A DNA stretch of 37,669 bases from the NCBI GenBank assembly GCA_003696975.1, contig RFGT01000145.1, positions 1-37,669 of the forward strand. The letters are read 5' to 3'. Position numbers and translations under genes: made by a program. Origin of the DNA: Nitrospirota bacterium. Its GTDB lineage: Bacteria; Nitrospirota; Nitrospiria; Nitrospirales; UBA8639. This document shows, in pieces, positions 17,201-25,680 of this stretch. The notes below the pieces were generated by a model. It made no database searches. It was not told the DNA's origin and was given only the letters and a program-made list of their open reading frames with translations. Numbering within the stretch: the stretch's first letter is position 1; every line of letters starts with the position of its first letter.

Positions 17201-18976
17201 GTGAAACTGGTCTTGCTTTTCCCGCCAAGTTGGCATCCTTCGCAACCGTATTTGAGTCTTCCCTGTCTCACGGCTTTCCTTGACCAAGCGGGAATTACTC
17301 AAAAAATCCAACGAGACTTAAACATTGAGCTCTTAGATGTGATGCTCTCCAAATCTTATGGGCTGGAAGTTTACGAACAACTTCGAGAGAAGTTGCGAGA
17401 TCTGGAGCGAGCGAGAAGAGGAGAAATAGGACCACGAAGTCATGAGCACTACGGCCGTGTTGTTGAGGCACTGGACCGGGTTCCGCAATTGATTGATGAA
17501 ATCGAATCGGCGAAGGCTTCGTTGCGAAGTGATGAATTCTATGATCTTGATCGGTATCGAGAATGCCTCTTCTTGATTGACCGCTGGTTGGAAGTGATCT
17601 CTTCCTTGTATTTCCCAACCCGCATTACGGTTGTTGATAATCAGTTGAACTATTCCATTTATTCATCACGCGATATCTTGAAAGCGGTCACCGATGAAGA
17701 ACAAAACCCATATATTGACTTGTACCGACGGTATTTTCTTCCCTCTTTGTGGAGTGAGGCACCTGACCTTGTGGGGGTATCCATTACAGCCACCTCTCAG
17801 ATTATTCCGGGTCTGACGTTATGTCGGCTTCTTAAATCGGCCAATCCTGATCTGCATGTTACGATTGGAGGAAGCATTTTTACTAGGTTGGTTGACAACT
17901 TACGTCGCTGCGAACGGCTCTTTCAGCTCGCAGATGATTTTGTGGTCTTTGAAGGAGAAACCGCTCTACTGGAATTAGTGAATCAACTGGAAGGAGCAAG
18001 AAATTTCGCCAAAGTTCCAAACTTAATTTACCGTCAGAATGGCCGAGTTGTCGTGAACCAGCCATTTTATTCAGAAAATTTAGCACATCATCCTCCACCG
18101 AATTATGACGGATTCCCCTTAAGAAAATATCTCGCGCCTGAAACTGTCTTGCCCGTTCAATTTTCTCGCGGGTGTTACTATAAAGACTGCGCGTTTTGTG
18201 CGCTGACCTTGGATCATCAGAATTTCAGGCAGAAGGATCCAGTCAAGGTGGTGGATGAGTTGCAATTTCTGGCTGCGAAATATCATACACCGTTCTTCTT
18301 TTTTACCGATGAATGTCTTGCGCTTTCGCCCACACGCCGGTTGTGTAAGGAGATTTTATCTCGGCAATTCGAGATTCAATGGACAGCAGAATTGCGGTTC
18401 GAAAAGAATCTGTCGCGAGAACTCTTAACGCTGATGCGAGATGCCGGCTGTCAGAAGATCGTGTTTGGGTTGGAAACGTATAACAAGCGAATGATGGAAT
18501 TCATGAAGAAAGGGATCACGCAAGAAAGCGTCCAACGCATTTGCTCGGATTGTGTGGATCTTGGGATTGCCGTGCATTGCTACATTATTGTGGGGTTCCC
18601 CACAGAGACGGAAGAAGAAGCCCTTGAAACCATGAATTTTATTCTCAACAATACTAAGCTGAATTCGTCCTATGGATTTTCCTGCCAACCCTGCCTGTTT
18701 GATTTGGAAAAAGAAGCTCCGATCATGAGTGACCCTGGTGCCTATGGTATTCGACGAATCATGCGCCCGGCGTCAGAGGATCTAAGCCTGGGTTTCTTTT
18801 ACGAAGTGCAGCATGGCATGACACCTGAACAGGCAGAGAAGCTTTATCAGTATGTCTACGAGAAAATTAGTGAAGTTGTGTGTGAATTGCCATTCAATTA
18901 TTCGATGGCTGATGGGTTGCTCTATATTGCCCGGCATAACAAACAACATGCCCCTGCATATTCGTCTGCTGTCTAA
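17201..18976 (+). CDS. B12-binding-type radical SAM enzyme, function unknown
   Basis: Radical S-adenosylmethionine enzyme of 591 residues with the layout of cobalamin-binding-domain members. The N-terminal part begins MKLVLLFPPSW and contains a helical insertion rich in charged residues (about 55-135). A Rossmann-like segment has VGVSITA (191-197) and TIGGSIF (221-227). The cluster motif lies in FSRGCYYKDCAFC, with Cys325, Cys330 and Cys333, spaced C-X4-C-X2-C rather than the usual C-X3-C-X2-C. A TIM-barrel region with FFFTDE, ELRFE and GLETYNKRMMEFMKKG follows. No DXHXXG cobalamin motif was seen, so B12 binding is uncertain. The GTG start has GGGAG upstream. It lies between NxrC-like copy 1 and a membrane protein; a maturation role is only inferred. 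Confidence 0.85.
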   Translation: MKLVLLFPPSWHPSQPYLSLPCLTAFLDQAGITQKIQRDLNIELLDVMLSKSYGLEVYEQLREKLRDLERARRGEIGPRSHEHYGRVVEALDRVPQLIDEIESAKASLRSDEFYDLDRYRECLFLIDRWLEVISSLYFPTRITVVDNQLNYSIYSSRDILKAVTDEEQNPYIDLYRRYFLPSLWSEAPDLVGVSITATSQIIPGLTLCRLLKSANPDLHVTIGGSIFTRLVDNLRRCERLFQLADDFVVFEGETALLELVNQLEGARNFAKVPNLIYRQNGRVVVNQPFYSENLAHHPPPNYDGFPLRKYLAPETVLPVQFSRGCYYKDCAFCALTLDHQNFRQKDPVKVVDELQFLAAKYHTPFFFFTDECLALSPTRRLCKEILSRQFEIQWTAELRFEKNLSRELLTLMRDAGCQKIVFGLETYNKRMMEFMKKGITQESVQRICSDCVDLGIAVHCYIIVGFPTETEEEALETMNFILNNTKLNSSYGFSCQPCLFDLEKEAPIMSDPGAYGIRRIMRPASEDLSLGFFYEVQHGMTPEQAEKLYQYVYEKISEVVCELPFNYSMADGLLYIARHNKQHAPAYSSAV

Positions 18977-19066
18977 GAAGGTGAAGGGAAAGGCTAGCCC
19001 AACCCAACGCAGGGAAGTCGAGGTGCCTTTAAGAGGGTATGACCGGATGGTGAGAGGATGTGAGCG

Positions 19067-20209
19067 ATGATGAGAAGCCAGGTTCTGAGCGCCCATATTG
19101 CCCGAGAGCACACAGCGTCTTCTACAGATCCTGGATTGCTTTTTGAGTATAGTCTCAAGGGGGTCATGTTGGCCGGCTTTTTGGAGCTTGTGCTCTATCG
19201 GTTGATTTCTCGACTAGGTATGCATTTCTCCAAACTGACTGAAAATTCCGAAGCTATACGGTTGACTTTTAAGACTCTGGCCTCTGTTGGATTTCTCCTG
19301 TTAAACCTTACTTCTCTGTTACTATTTCTCATGATAGGTCTCATGCTCATTCACAAACTTCGGCAAACCGCTTGGACGAGCCGGTTCGATCCATGGACGA
19401 TTCCGGCGCTCTCGCTGCTTGTGCTCATCACAGTGGTTTACCTCATTTTTCCCCCCGCTATGCTAGGATCGGTGGTCTACAACGTCATAGCATTTGTGGT
19501 GTTTTCGATCTTGGTGATAGAGTATATGGTGGTTCACCGACAGTGGAGCCAGCGCCTCATGGTTGGGTGCTTTTTCCTCGGAATTTGTGGGTGGCTGTAT
19601 TATCAGACCATGTCGACGAGTTATGGTCTGCTCGGTATCGTGACCCCACCACCCCTGGTGCACGAATTCAATCGTCTCGGTGAAGCACTTATGGTGGTAG
19701 CCAGCATTTTAGTGTTTTGGGCCTATGGGACGACTTCGTTCTTTACAAGAAATAAAATACAACGCCGTCGTGCCGTGATTTTTGCCATGAGTGGGGGGAG
19801 TATCTTTATCCTGCTCCTTTTCCTCGATTACTTTTTGTCGTTGTATAGTCCACAGGTAGCCGAGTCGGTAAGAAAAGCCGGGCAGGGGATTGGATGGATT
19901 TTTCAAATGGGGATGGGGTATACCTTTTACCTTCCATTTGCTCTGTATGTGACAGGGTTACTGTGTTGGGGGTATACCGTCGTCAAACTCATTCTTATCG
20001 GACGATTGGCTGGTTATGGATTGGGATTGATGTTTATTGCCGGGTACGCTCTTCAGCTCTCACATCTCACTCTTATGGTAGCCGCGGGATTAATGTTGCT
20101 CACACTGGATAAGCGGGGAACGCTGGGGAAACTGCGGGAGCGAGGGCACGTGCAGGAAGGTGCCGTGCTCGCTTCAGCCACCCCGGCAATGGGAAGTGCC
20201 GGGCAATAG
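19067..20209 (+). CDS. Polytopic membrane protein, unknown function
   Basis: A 380-residue protein with about nine hydrophobic segments, for example around residues 73-95, 113-130, 136-152, 165-180, 210-222, 238-256, 283-300 and 325-355. I do not recognise a family. Histidines near helix ends occur (HEFNRLGE near 199, LSHLTLM near 335), but no heme, quinone or transporter motif can be claimed. The ATG at 19067 is followed immediately by another ATG, and either may be used. The gene lies 90 bases after the radical SAM gene and shortly before the TPR gene, so it is probably co-transcribed. A role as membrane anchor or quinone-interacting subunit for the neighbouring redox proteins is possible but unproven. 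Confidence 0.8.
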   Translation: MMRSQVLSAHIAREHTASSTDPGLLFEYSLKGVMLAGFLELVLYRLISRLGMHFSKLTENSEAIRLTFKTLASVGFLLLNLTSLLLFLMIGLMLIHKLRQTAWTSRFDPWTIPALSLLVLITVVYLIFPPAMLGSVVYNVIAFVVFSILVIEYMVVHRQWSQRLMVGCFFLGICGWLYYQTMSTSYGLLGIVTPPPLVHEFNRLGEALMVVASILVFWAYGTTSFFTRNKIQRRRAVIFAMSGGSIFILLLFLDYFLSLYSPQVAESVRKAGQGIGWIFQMGMGYTFYLPFALYVTGLLCWGYTVVKLILIGRLAGYGLGLMFIAGYALQLSHLTLMVAAGLMLLTLDKRGTLGKLRERGHVQEGAVLASATPAMGSAGQ

Positions 20210-20240
20210 TGTCATAACACAGTGGGGTAGATGGAGTGGT

Positions 20241-21056
20241 ATGGAACAACAAACTAATACACCATCGCAAGAATCAAGGCCTGAAGCGTCAGGAACAGAA
20301 GAACGGCAGTTGACCCCGGATGAGGAAATTGCCGAGCTGGAAAAGTTGTTGGCTCAAGAGCCGGATGATTTTCAAGCGCGCTGTCGGCTGGGGGAGTTGT
20401 ACTTTGGCAAAGGCCGTCTCGATGACGCATTGGTTGAAGTGAAAAAGGCCATTGAAATGGCCGAAGGGTTGCGGACGGAGATGGATCGCTCCCTCGCCAT
20501 GTATTATTCCAATCTTGGAACCATTTATGGAACCAAGGGAATGATGGATGATGCCCGTCCCCAATTTGAACGGGCATTGGAATTAAACCCCTTTGATGTC
20601 TTGGCTCTTTTCAACCTTGGTCGGCTGTATACGGAAAAGAAAGAGTACATGAAGGCAAAGGAATATTTTGAACGGCTTATCGAGGTTACACCTGAGGACC
20701 CTATTGCATGGTATAATCTGGCAGGAGTCTATGAGCAATTGGACAATCCTCAGGTGTCTGACTACAACACATTGGATATGGCCATGCAGGCCTATATGAA
20801 GGTCTTGGAGTTTGATCCATCGCATTTAGAATCGAGTTTCAAGCTGATGGATATGGCCTTTACTCTGAAGAAGCCTGAGATGGCCATCAAAGTTATGGAG
20901 GATGCCGTTGAGCACAATCCTGACGAGCCCTTGGCCTATTACAATTTGATTAGTGCCTACGAGAAGTGCAAGATGTTTGAGCAAGCCGAAGAAACTCGAC
21001 AGCGACTGAAACAGCGATTTGCTAAACGGACCCGTGAGACAAGTAAGACACAGTAG
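20241..21056 (+). CDS. TPR repeat protein
   Basis: A 271-residue protein with several tetratricopeptide repeats, visible as recurring A...LG.LY...G...DA...F..A.E..P patterns from about residue 40 to 250. I start it at the ATG at 20241, which has GGAG five bases before it; an upstream GTG would add 27 residues of no apparent content. There is no signal peptide or membrane segment, so it should act in the cytoplasm as an assembly or docking factor. It lies between the membrane protein and tatA, consistent with protein-protein contacts during complex assembly. Confidence 0.85.
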   Translation: MEQQTNTPSQESRPEASGTEERQLTPDEEIAELEKLLAQEPDDFQARCRLGELYFGKGRLDDALVEVKKAIEMAEGLRTEMDRSLAMYYSNLGTIYGTKGMMDDARPQFERALELNPFDVLALFNLGRLYTEKKEYMKAKEYFERLIEVTPEDPIAWYNLAGVYEQLDNPQVSDYNTLDMAMQAYMKVLEFDPSHLESSFKLMDMAFTLKKPEMAIKVMEDAVEHNPDEPLAYYNLISAYEKCKMFEQAEETRQRLKQRFAKRTRETSKTQ

Positions 21057-21087
21057 GAAATAGGTCACTTTGTAAGGAGACATTCTT

Positions 21088-21432
21088 ATGTTTGGAACAT
21101 TTGGCTTCACAGAGCTGGTGTTGATTCTGGTAATTGTGTTGATCATCTTTGGGGCCGGGAAGCTTCCGCAATTGGGAGAAGGGCTGGGAAAGGCTATCAA
21201 GGGTTTCAAGAAATCCGTTCAGGAAGCAGACGCGATCGAGGCGGAAGCGCAGACCATGGCGGCACAGCAAGCGGCTTCCACGAGCTATGCAACTCAGGCT
21301 CCTGGTGGATCTGGTTATGCCCAACAGGGGGCAGGTCCCCAGGCGTCAGTTGAACAAGCTGCGCCCCCAACAGAATCGGCCTCTACACCAGTGTCGGCGC
21401 CGGAGCAAGCTCAACCCTCAAAAGCAGTGTAG
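21088..21432 (+). CDS. tatA: Twin-arginine translocase subunit TatA
   Basis: The N-terminal 42 residues are typical Tat[28 protein letters not shown], with one membrane helix ending at the FGAGKLP hinge, then an amphipathic helix ([15 protein letters not shown]). The remaining ~65 residues are a low-complexity tail rich in Ala, Gln, Pro, Ser and Gly. TAAGGAG sits ten bases before the ATG, an ideal ribosome binding site. No tatB or tatC is present nearby, so this is a stand-alone pore subunit. Its place among genes for a twin-arginine ferredoxin, a TorD-type chaperone and NxrC-like proteins suggests it supports export of a folded molybdoenzyme. Confidence 0.93.
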   Translation: MFGTFGFTELVLILVIVLIIFGAGKLPQLGEGLGKAIKGFKKSVQEADAIEAEAQTMAAQQAASTSYATQAPGGSGYAQQGAGPQASVEQAAPPTESASTPVSAPEQAQPSKAV

Positions 21433-21525
21433 CGGAACGTGGTCGAGCAGATCAGCTTTGGTACAGAGGTCTCATCTGAAGGAGCGGATTATTATCCTTA
21501 TCCAAAGTGAGGTGAGTAGAAGGGT

Positions 21526-22779
21526 ATGGAGACCAGTGTAGCCACAGCAGTTGGGAGAATTGAGACCTTTGCAGGTAATGGAAAGTCGCGGAGTACAGGA
21601 GACGGGAAACGCGCCATCAAAGCGGGAATCCCGCTTCCTAACCAGATTTGTTTGGATAAAGAAGAACGCTGGTTGTATGTCGCAGAAAATGGATCTGATC
21701 GAGTACGTCGTATTGATCTTGCAGCAGGGACGATCCATAACTATGCGGGTATCGGAGAAACCTGTTATAGCGGTGACGAGGGGCCCTGTGGGGAAGCCGG
21801 GTTATATTTACCATTGGACGTGGCGGTGGATTCGCACAATGATTTATATATTTGCGATTCAGGCAGCAACCGCATCCGAAAAGTGGACCACAAAACAGGG
21901 ATCATCACCACTGTCGTCGGGACTGGCCAGTGGGGGTATAACGGAGATGGCCCTGCGCTAGAGACCAATCTGACGTTTCCCGGGGCAATCGCTTTTGATC
22001 ACAACGATATTCTCTATATTGCTGACACGCAAGCCCATCGGATTCGAAAATACGACCCGCGGACGGGTATGGTGACGACGATCGCCGGAACCTGGACGAA
22101 AGAAGATGAAGATTGGGTGAGCCCCTTAACGGCTCAGAATCTCGTTGTGCTTTCTGGCGACGCCATTGGCATCGATTTTACCGATGATCATGGCTGGCTG
22201 CGGCCTCAGTGCTCTGACGGGCTTGACCTTACGCCGTATCTGGATGATGGACGTCCCGCGCTAGAGGCCAAATTGTGGGACATCGTCGATATTGCTGTTG
22301 ACAAAGCGGGGAATCTTTACTTGGTCGACAAAGGCAGCAATCGGATTCGCAAGATTGATATCCAGACAGGGATCATTTCCACGGTGGCTGGAGTCTGTCG
22401 GTATGGGTATGATGGGGATAACAAGCCTGCGATCAAAGCTATGTTGAATGTCCCTGAGGGGGTCATTTTGGATGACGACGGCAACTTGTATATTGCTGAT
22501 TCCATGAATCATCGCGTCCGGAGAGTTGATGCCAAGACGGGACTTATTACCACGATCGCCGGAAATGGCGACAGCGGATACGAAGACAAACATATGGGAG
22601 GATGCGGAGCCGCTCGGTTTGTCGCCAAGGAAGAAACGGGGATGCTGAAGCACGGGGATGGACTTCCAGCCGTGGAGGCCGTTGTCAATGCCCCGTCTGG
22701 CTTAGCGCTTGACTCCCAAGGGTACCTCTATATCTGTGAACGCAACGAAAATAAAATTCGCCGTGTGAAATTATGGTGA
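21526..22779 (+). CDS. NHL repeat beta-propeller protein
   Basis: A 417-residue protein built from NHL-type repeats, seen as recurring D..G.LYI.D...HRIR..D..TG.I.TIAG blocks. About six blades are visible, with insertions in the middle (roughly 190-245) and near the C-terminus (about 350-380). Several blades are introduced by a G-[YW]-x-G-D-[GN] turn. There is no recognisable signal peptide, although its neighbours encode exported proteins. GAAGGG precedes the ATG. NHL propellers usually bind proteins or other ligands. The gene lies between tatA and the second NxrC-like gene; a role in assembly or docking is inferred from position only. Confidence 0.85.
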   Translation: METSVATAVGRIETFAGNGKSRSTGDGKRAIKAGIPLPNQICLDKEERWLYVAENGSDRVRRIDLAAGTIHNYAGIGETCYSGDEGPCGEAGLYLPLDVAVDSHNDLYICDSGSNRIRKVDHKTGIITTVVGTGQWGYNGDGPALETNLTFPGAIAFDHNDILYIADTQAHRIRKYDPRTGMVTTIAGTWTKEDEDWVSPLTAQNLVVLSGDAIGIDFTDDHGWLRPQCSDGLDLTPYLDDGRPALEAKLWDIVDIAVDKAGNLYLVDKGSNRIRKIDIQTGIISTVAGVCRYGYDGDNKPAIKAMLNVPEGVILDDDGNLYIADSMNHRVRRVDAKTGLITTIAGNGDSGYEDKHMGGCGAARFVAKEETGMLKHGDGLPAVEAVVNAPSGLALDSQGYLYICERNENKIRRVKLW

Positions 22780-22815
22780 TAGCTCCTCTGATTGCGAAGC
22801 GGAACCAGAGCAAGG

Positions 22816-22880
22816 CACGGGGAGAAAACGGTGATGCAAATCAGGCTTCTGGTGTGGGAAACTGTGCAATTCTTCCCGTG
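22816..22880 (+). promoter_or_regulatory. Long-range inverted repeat in the leader of NxrC-like copy 2
   Basis: CACGGGGAGAA (22816-22826) and TTCTTCCCGTG (22870-22880) pair at 10 of 11 positions across a 43-base loop. The right arm ends 14 bases before the ATG at 22895, where only a weak ribosome binding site is visible. Confidence 0.4.
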
Positions 22881-22894
22881 AGAGATAGAACTTA

Positions 22895-23743
22895 ATGCGA
22901 GTGGCACGTTGGAACCGCACAATCATTCTCCTCAGCTTAAGCCTCGGTGTCTGTGCCATATTTGGTTGGTTGAGCATTCCGCTCGTCAGTTCGCAAGGTA
23001 TTATCATTCGCTCTCACTATCTGCCCGGCGATATCCCCGCTCATCCTTCTGATCCTGCATGGGAGCAAATTGCCCCTATTGCCGTGCCATTAAGCGGCCA
23101 AATTATTACCCGGCCTGTATGGCCTGAGCCTAGTGTGAAAGTGCTGTCAGTCCGCTCCGTGCACAATGGCAAAGAGATCGCATTTCTCTTAGAATGGCAG
23201 GACGCCACACGCAATGAACGCTTGACTCCCGGGGTATTTCGAGATGGGGTGGCCATTGCATTTCCTTTGGGCGATGCACCGGCGTTCTTTTGCATGGGCC
23301 AATTGGATCATTATGTCAATATCTGGCATTGGAAAGCAGATTGGCAAAGCGATGTGGACCGTCGAGCAGCCAGAGCAAAAGAGCGAAAGCGAAAGCGGCG
23401 AGGTATTCGGCGATTTGAGGTCATTCCGCGGCGGCCTTCGTCAGTGGAAGATCTCCTCGGCGGAGGGTTCAGTACGTTGACCAGCAAAAAAACCCAAGGG
23501 CGAATTCAGGGGCAGGCAGAATGGAAGCGCGGATTTTGGCGCGTGGTCATGAGACGGCCGCTCAGCGATCCCAAGACCTATCGCGAGAATGAGGCCATTC
23601 TCCTGCCAGGTCGCATGCAAGCCATTGCCTTTGCTGTCTGGAATGGAGAGAACAAAGAACGCAATGGTCAGAAAGCCGTGGCTTCATGGTTGCAGCTTCA
23701 GATTGACCCCATTGACGAATCACCTGCACCAGAAAAGACATGA
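22895..23743 (+). CDS. NxrC-like heme-b protein (ethylbenzene dehydrogenase gamma family), copy 2
   Basis: A 282-residue paralogue of the protein at 15696-16649. A signal peptide occupies about residues 1-34 (IILLSLSLGVCAIFGW core). The shared blocks are VPLSGQ, NGKEIAF, FFCMGQ with Met134, VNIWHWKADWQ, SSVEDL, GFSTLT, FAVWNG and ERNGQK with Lys260; Met134 and Lys260 are candidate heme ligands. Compared with copy 1 it lacks the aromatic and Gly-rich segment of about 50 residues between the WQ and SSVEDL blocks. In its place is a shorter, very basic stretch (about 155-180, with KRKRR). The weak ribosome binding site suggests lower expression than copy 1. It probably exchanges electrons with the two cytochromes encoded just downstream. 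Confidence 0.82.
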   Translation: MRVARWNRTIILLSLSLGVCAIFGWLSIPLVSSQGIIIRSHYLPGDIPAHPSDPAWEQIAPIAVPLSGQIITRPVWPEPSVKVLSVRSVHNGKEIAFLLEWQDATRNERLTPGVFRDGVAIAFPLGDAPAFFCMGQLDHYVNIWHWKADWQSDVDRRAARAKERKRKRRGIRRFEVIPRRPSSVEDLLGGGFSTLTSKKTQGRIQGQAEWKRGFWRVVMRRPLSDPKTYRENEAILLPGRMQAIAFAVWNGENKERNGQKAVASWLQLQIDPIDESPAPEKT

Positions 23744-23770
23744 AAATGAGCCGAAAGGGGGTGAGCGGAT

Positions 23771-24271
23771 ATGGAACAGACACGAACATATCTGGACAGG
23801 AGACTCCGCGGGGTCCGGTTGCAAGATTATCTTCGCCTCATCTGTAGAGGGTTGGTCCCATGTCTCCTCCTCTTAGGGATGAGCTTGCAGGAGGTCCTTG
23901 TATGGGCGAGTGCCCAGAATGGCGAAATGACGGAAGAGAAAGCCCTGCAGTTGGCTGAGGAATTTGGTATCGACGTGGGAGAAGTCGATGAAGAGATCAA
24001 AGAGTATCTTGGTCTGCCGAGGGCGGAAGGGGTGGTTGTTTTTGCAGTGATAGGAGGGACACCGGCGGAACGAGCAGGAATTAAGGTCAAAGCGATTATT
24101 AAGGAAGTGGATGGAAAAGAGATTAAGACGCTCATTGACCTGGGAAAAGCTCTTGAAAAGGCCATGCCTACGGAAAATTTCTCTGTGGCCACGTTTGAAC
24201 CTGCAGACCCCAATAACCAAGGAGTGACGGGAGGCCTGAACTTTCACTTTGTTCGTGTGGAAAAAGACTAA
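23771..24271 (+). CDS. Membrane-anchored or secreted PDZ domain protein
   Basis: A 166-residue protein. The basic N-terminus is followed by a hydrophobic stretch (about 24-47) that could be a signal peptide or anchor. The remainder is one PDZ-like domain: LGLPRAEGVVVFAVIGGTPAERAGIKV (about 80-106), then IIKEVDGKEIKTLIDLGKAL. This is the ligand-binding fold found in DegP-type proteases and scaffold proteins, but no protease domain is present. It lies between NxrC-like copy 2 and the first cytochrome c, with short gaps, so it is probably in the same operon. A role in bringing periplasmic partners together is a guess. Confidence 0.8.
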   Translation: MEQTRTYLDRRLRGVRLQDYLRLICRGLVPCLLLLGMSLQEVLVWASAQNGEMTEEKALQLAEEFGIDVGEVDEEIKEYLGLPRAEGVVVFAVIGGTPAERAGIKVKAIIKEVDGKEIKTLIDLGKALEKAMPTENFSVATFEPADPNNQGVTGGLNFHFVRVEKD

Positions 24272-24306
24272 CGGTCCCACACACATGATCAGTTGATGAG
24301 AGTATC

Positions 24307-25650
24307 GTGACGCGAGTGGCAGGACGACGGGGAAAAAGACTTATTGCAGGGCTCTTAGTGCTGGGGCTTGTTGGGTGGTGGGGGAGTCCGATGGAGTGGG
24401 CTCTTGTGCTCGCTCAATCTTCCTCTCCCGCTGCCAATGAAGAGTGGATTCAGGAAATCGAAGAGATTTTTGTTCCTTCTGAGCAGTGCAAGCAATGTCA
24501 CGATCGTCACTATGAAGAATGGAAAGGGATGCGCGAACAAACACCTGACCTGAAAACATTTGGTCGGGTTGACGGTGCACTGCTCCATGGCACAGCGCTG
24601 ACCTCGCCGGTATTTCGCACGGTCTTAGGATTGTGGCTTCAAACGAAGCCCACGTCGGAAGAGCGGACCCGCTGCCTTTCCTGCCATGTTCCAGCGGTAA
24701 CAGTGTTCCCCCAATACACAGATCGGATTATTGAGCAGGTTATGGCAGGGCGGCGGAAAGTGAAGGTGGAGGGGATTGGCTGTTCGGCTTGCCATCTGAT
24801 CAACGACATTCAGAAAGACGGAGCGACCCACCCTTCATTTAAGATTCATCCAGGAAAGACCTTTTTCGGGCCCTATGCCGAACCTGAAGAAAATCTTGTG
24901 CATCCTTCTGCACAGGCGGCAGTCTATCGAGGAGCTTACTATTGTACTTCCTGTCACTTCAGTAAAGTAAAGGATGTTACGAGACCAGATATTCCCGGGG
25001 AAATCTTTAAAGGGACCATTTGCCAAGACTGTCACATGGAACAATCCACCGGCAGTTCCACCTCCAAGCGTGGAGCCTTGACCCGACCGATCGGACGACA
25101 TTGGTTTCAAGGTATTGTGATCCCGGGAATCATGTTGAGTAATCGCAATCTTCAGGCTGAGTGGTTCTCCCGAGTTGACCTTGAGGTACAACAACACGAA
25201 GAGGGGACGCTTGCGGGGAACGTGGTGATTCGCAATGGCAGTTTGCCCCACATGTTTCCTGGCGGCGATCCCGTGTTGAAACACTTTTTTGTTACCGTTA
25301 CGGTGAAAGATACCAGTGGCCGCGTTATCGACACCCAGGAGCGACAGTTCGGACTGCCGTTTGAAAAGATTCTGCGTGGTCCCATTCCACAGCCCTTGGT
25401 GAACGGTGGTGTGACACGGCGCGTGCCGTTCACGTTTAAGATTCCGGATGATCGGAACCCGTGGCTTTTGGAGGCCACACTGTCCTACGCGCTCATTCCC
25501 AAACCTAGTGATGAGCTTCTGGAGGCCTATCTGGCCACGCTGTCACAGGAGCGGGAGAAGCAGGCAGCTCGTAAGATTATCGACGATTACGCCGCGCCGC
25601 GGCTTCTGACGTTTCGCACCAAGACATTACAACACTCATCCATGAACTGA
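24307..25650 (+). CDS. Pentaheme cytochrome c with C-terminal beta domain, copy 1
   Basis: Secreted c-type cytochrome of 447 residues, starting at a GTG, with a signal peptide (about 1-37). Five CXXCH heme sites lie at 61-65, 123-127, 159-163, 213-217 and 239-243. The layout recalls the cytochrome c554 family, which normally has four. The C-terminal 200 residues have no heme site and look beta-rich. They contain NGSLPHMFPGGDP (310-322), a variant of the N-x4-H-x-x-P-x-G motif often seen behind the heme domain in multiheme cytochromes. The next gene encodes a paralogue with the same arrangement. The likely role is to carry electrons from the NxrC-like proteins in the periplasm; the redox partner is not known. 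Confidence 0.9.
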   Translation: MTRVAGRRGKRLIAGLLVLGLVGWWGSPMEWALVLAQSSSPAANEEWIQEIEEIFVPSEQCKQCHDRHYEEWKGMREQTPDLKTFGRVDGALLHGTALTSPVFRTVLGLWLQTKPTSEERTRCLSCHVPAVTVFPQYTDRIIEQVMAGRRKVKVEGIGCSACHLINDIQKDGATHPSFKIHPGKTFFGPYAEPEENLVHPSAQAAVYRGAYYCTSCHFSKVKDVTRPDIPGEIFKGTICQDCHMEQSTGSSTSKRGALTRPIGRHWFQGIVIPGIMLSNRNLQAEWFSRVDLEVQQHEEGTLAGNVVIRNGSLPHMFPGGDPVLKHFFVTVTVKDTSGRVIDTQERQFGLPFEKILRGPIPQPLVNGGVTRRVPFTFKIPDDRNPWLLEATLSYALIPKPSDELLEAYLATLSQEREKQAARKIIDDYAAPRLLTFRTKTLQHSSMN

Positions 25651-25680
25651 GCGACACCAACGATCCGTGTAGAGGTCGGC

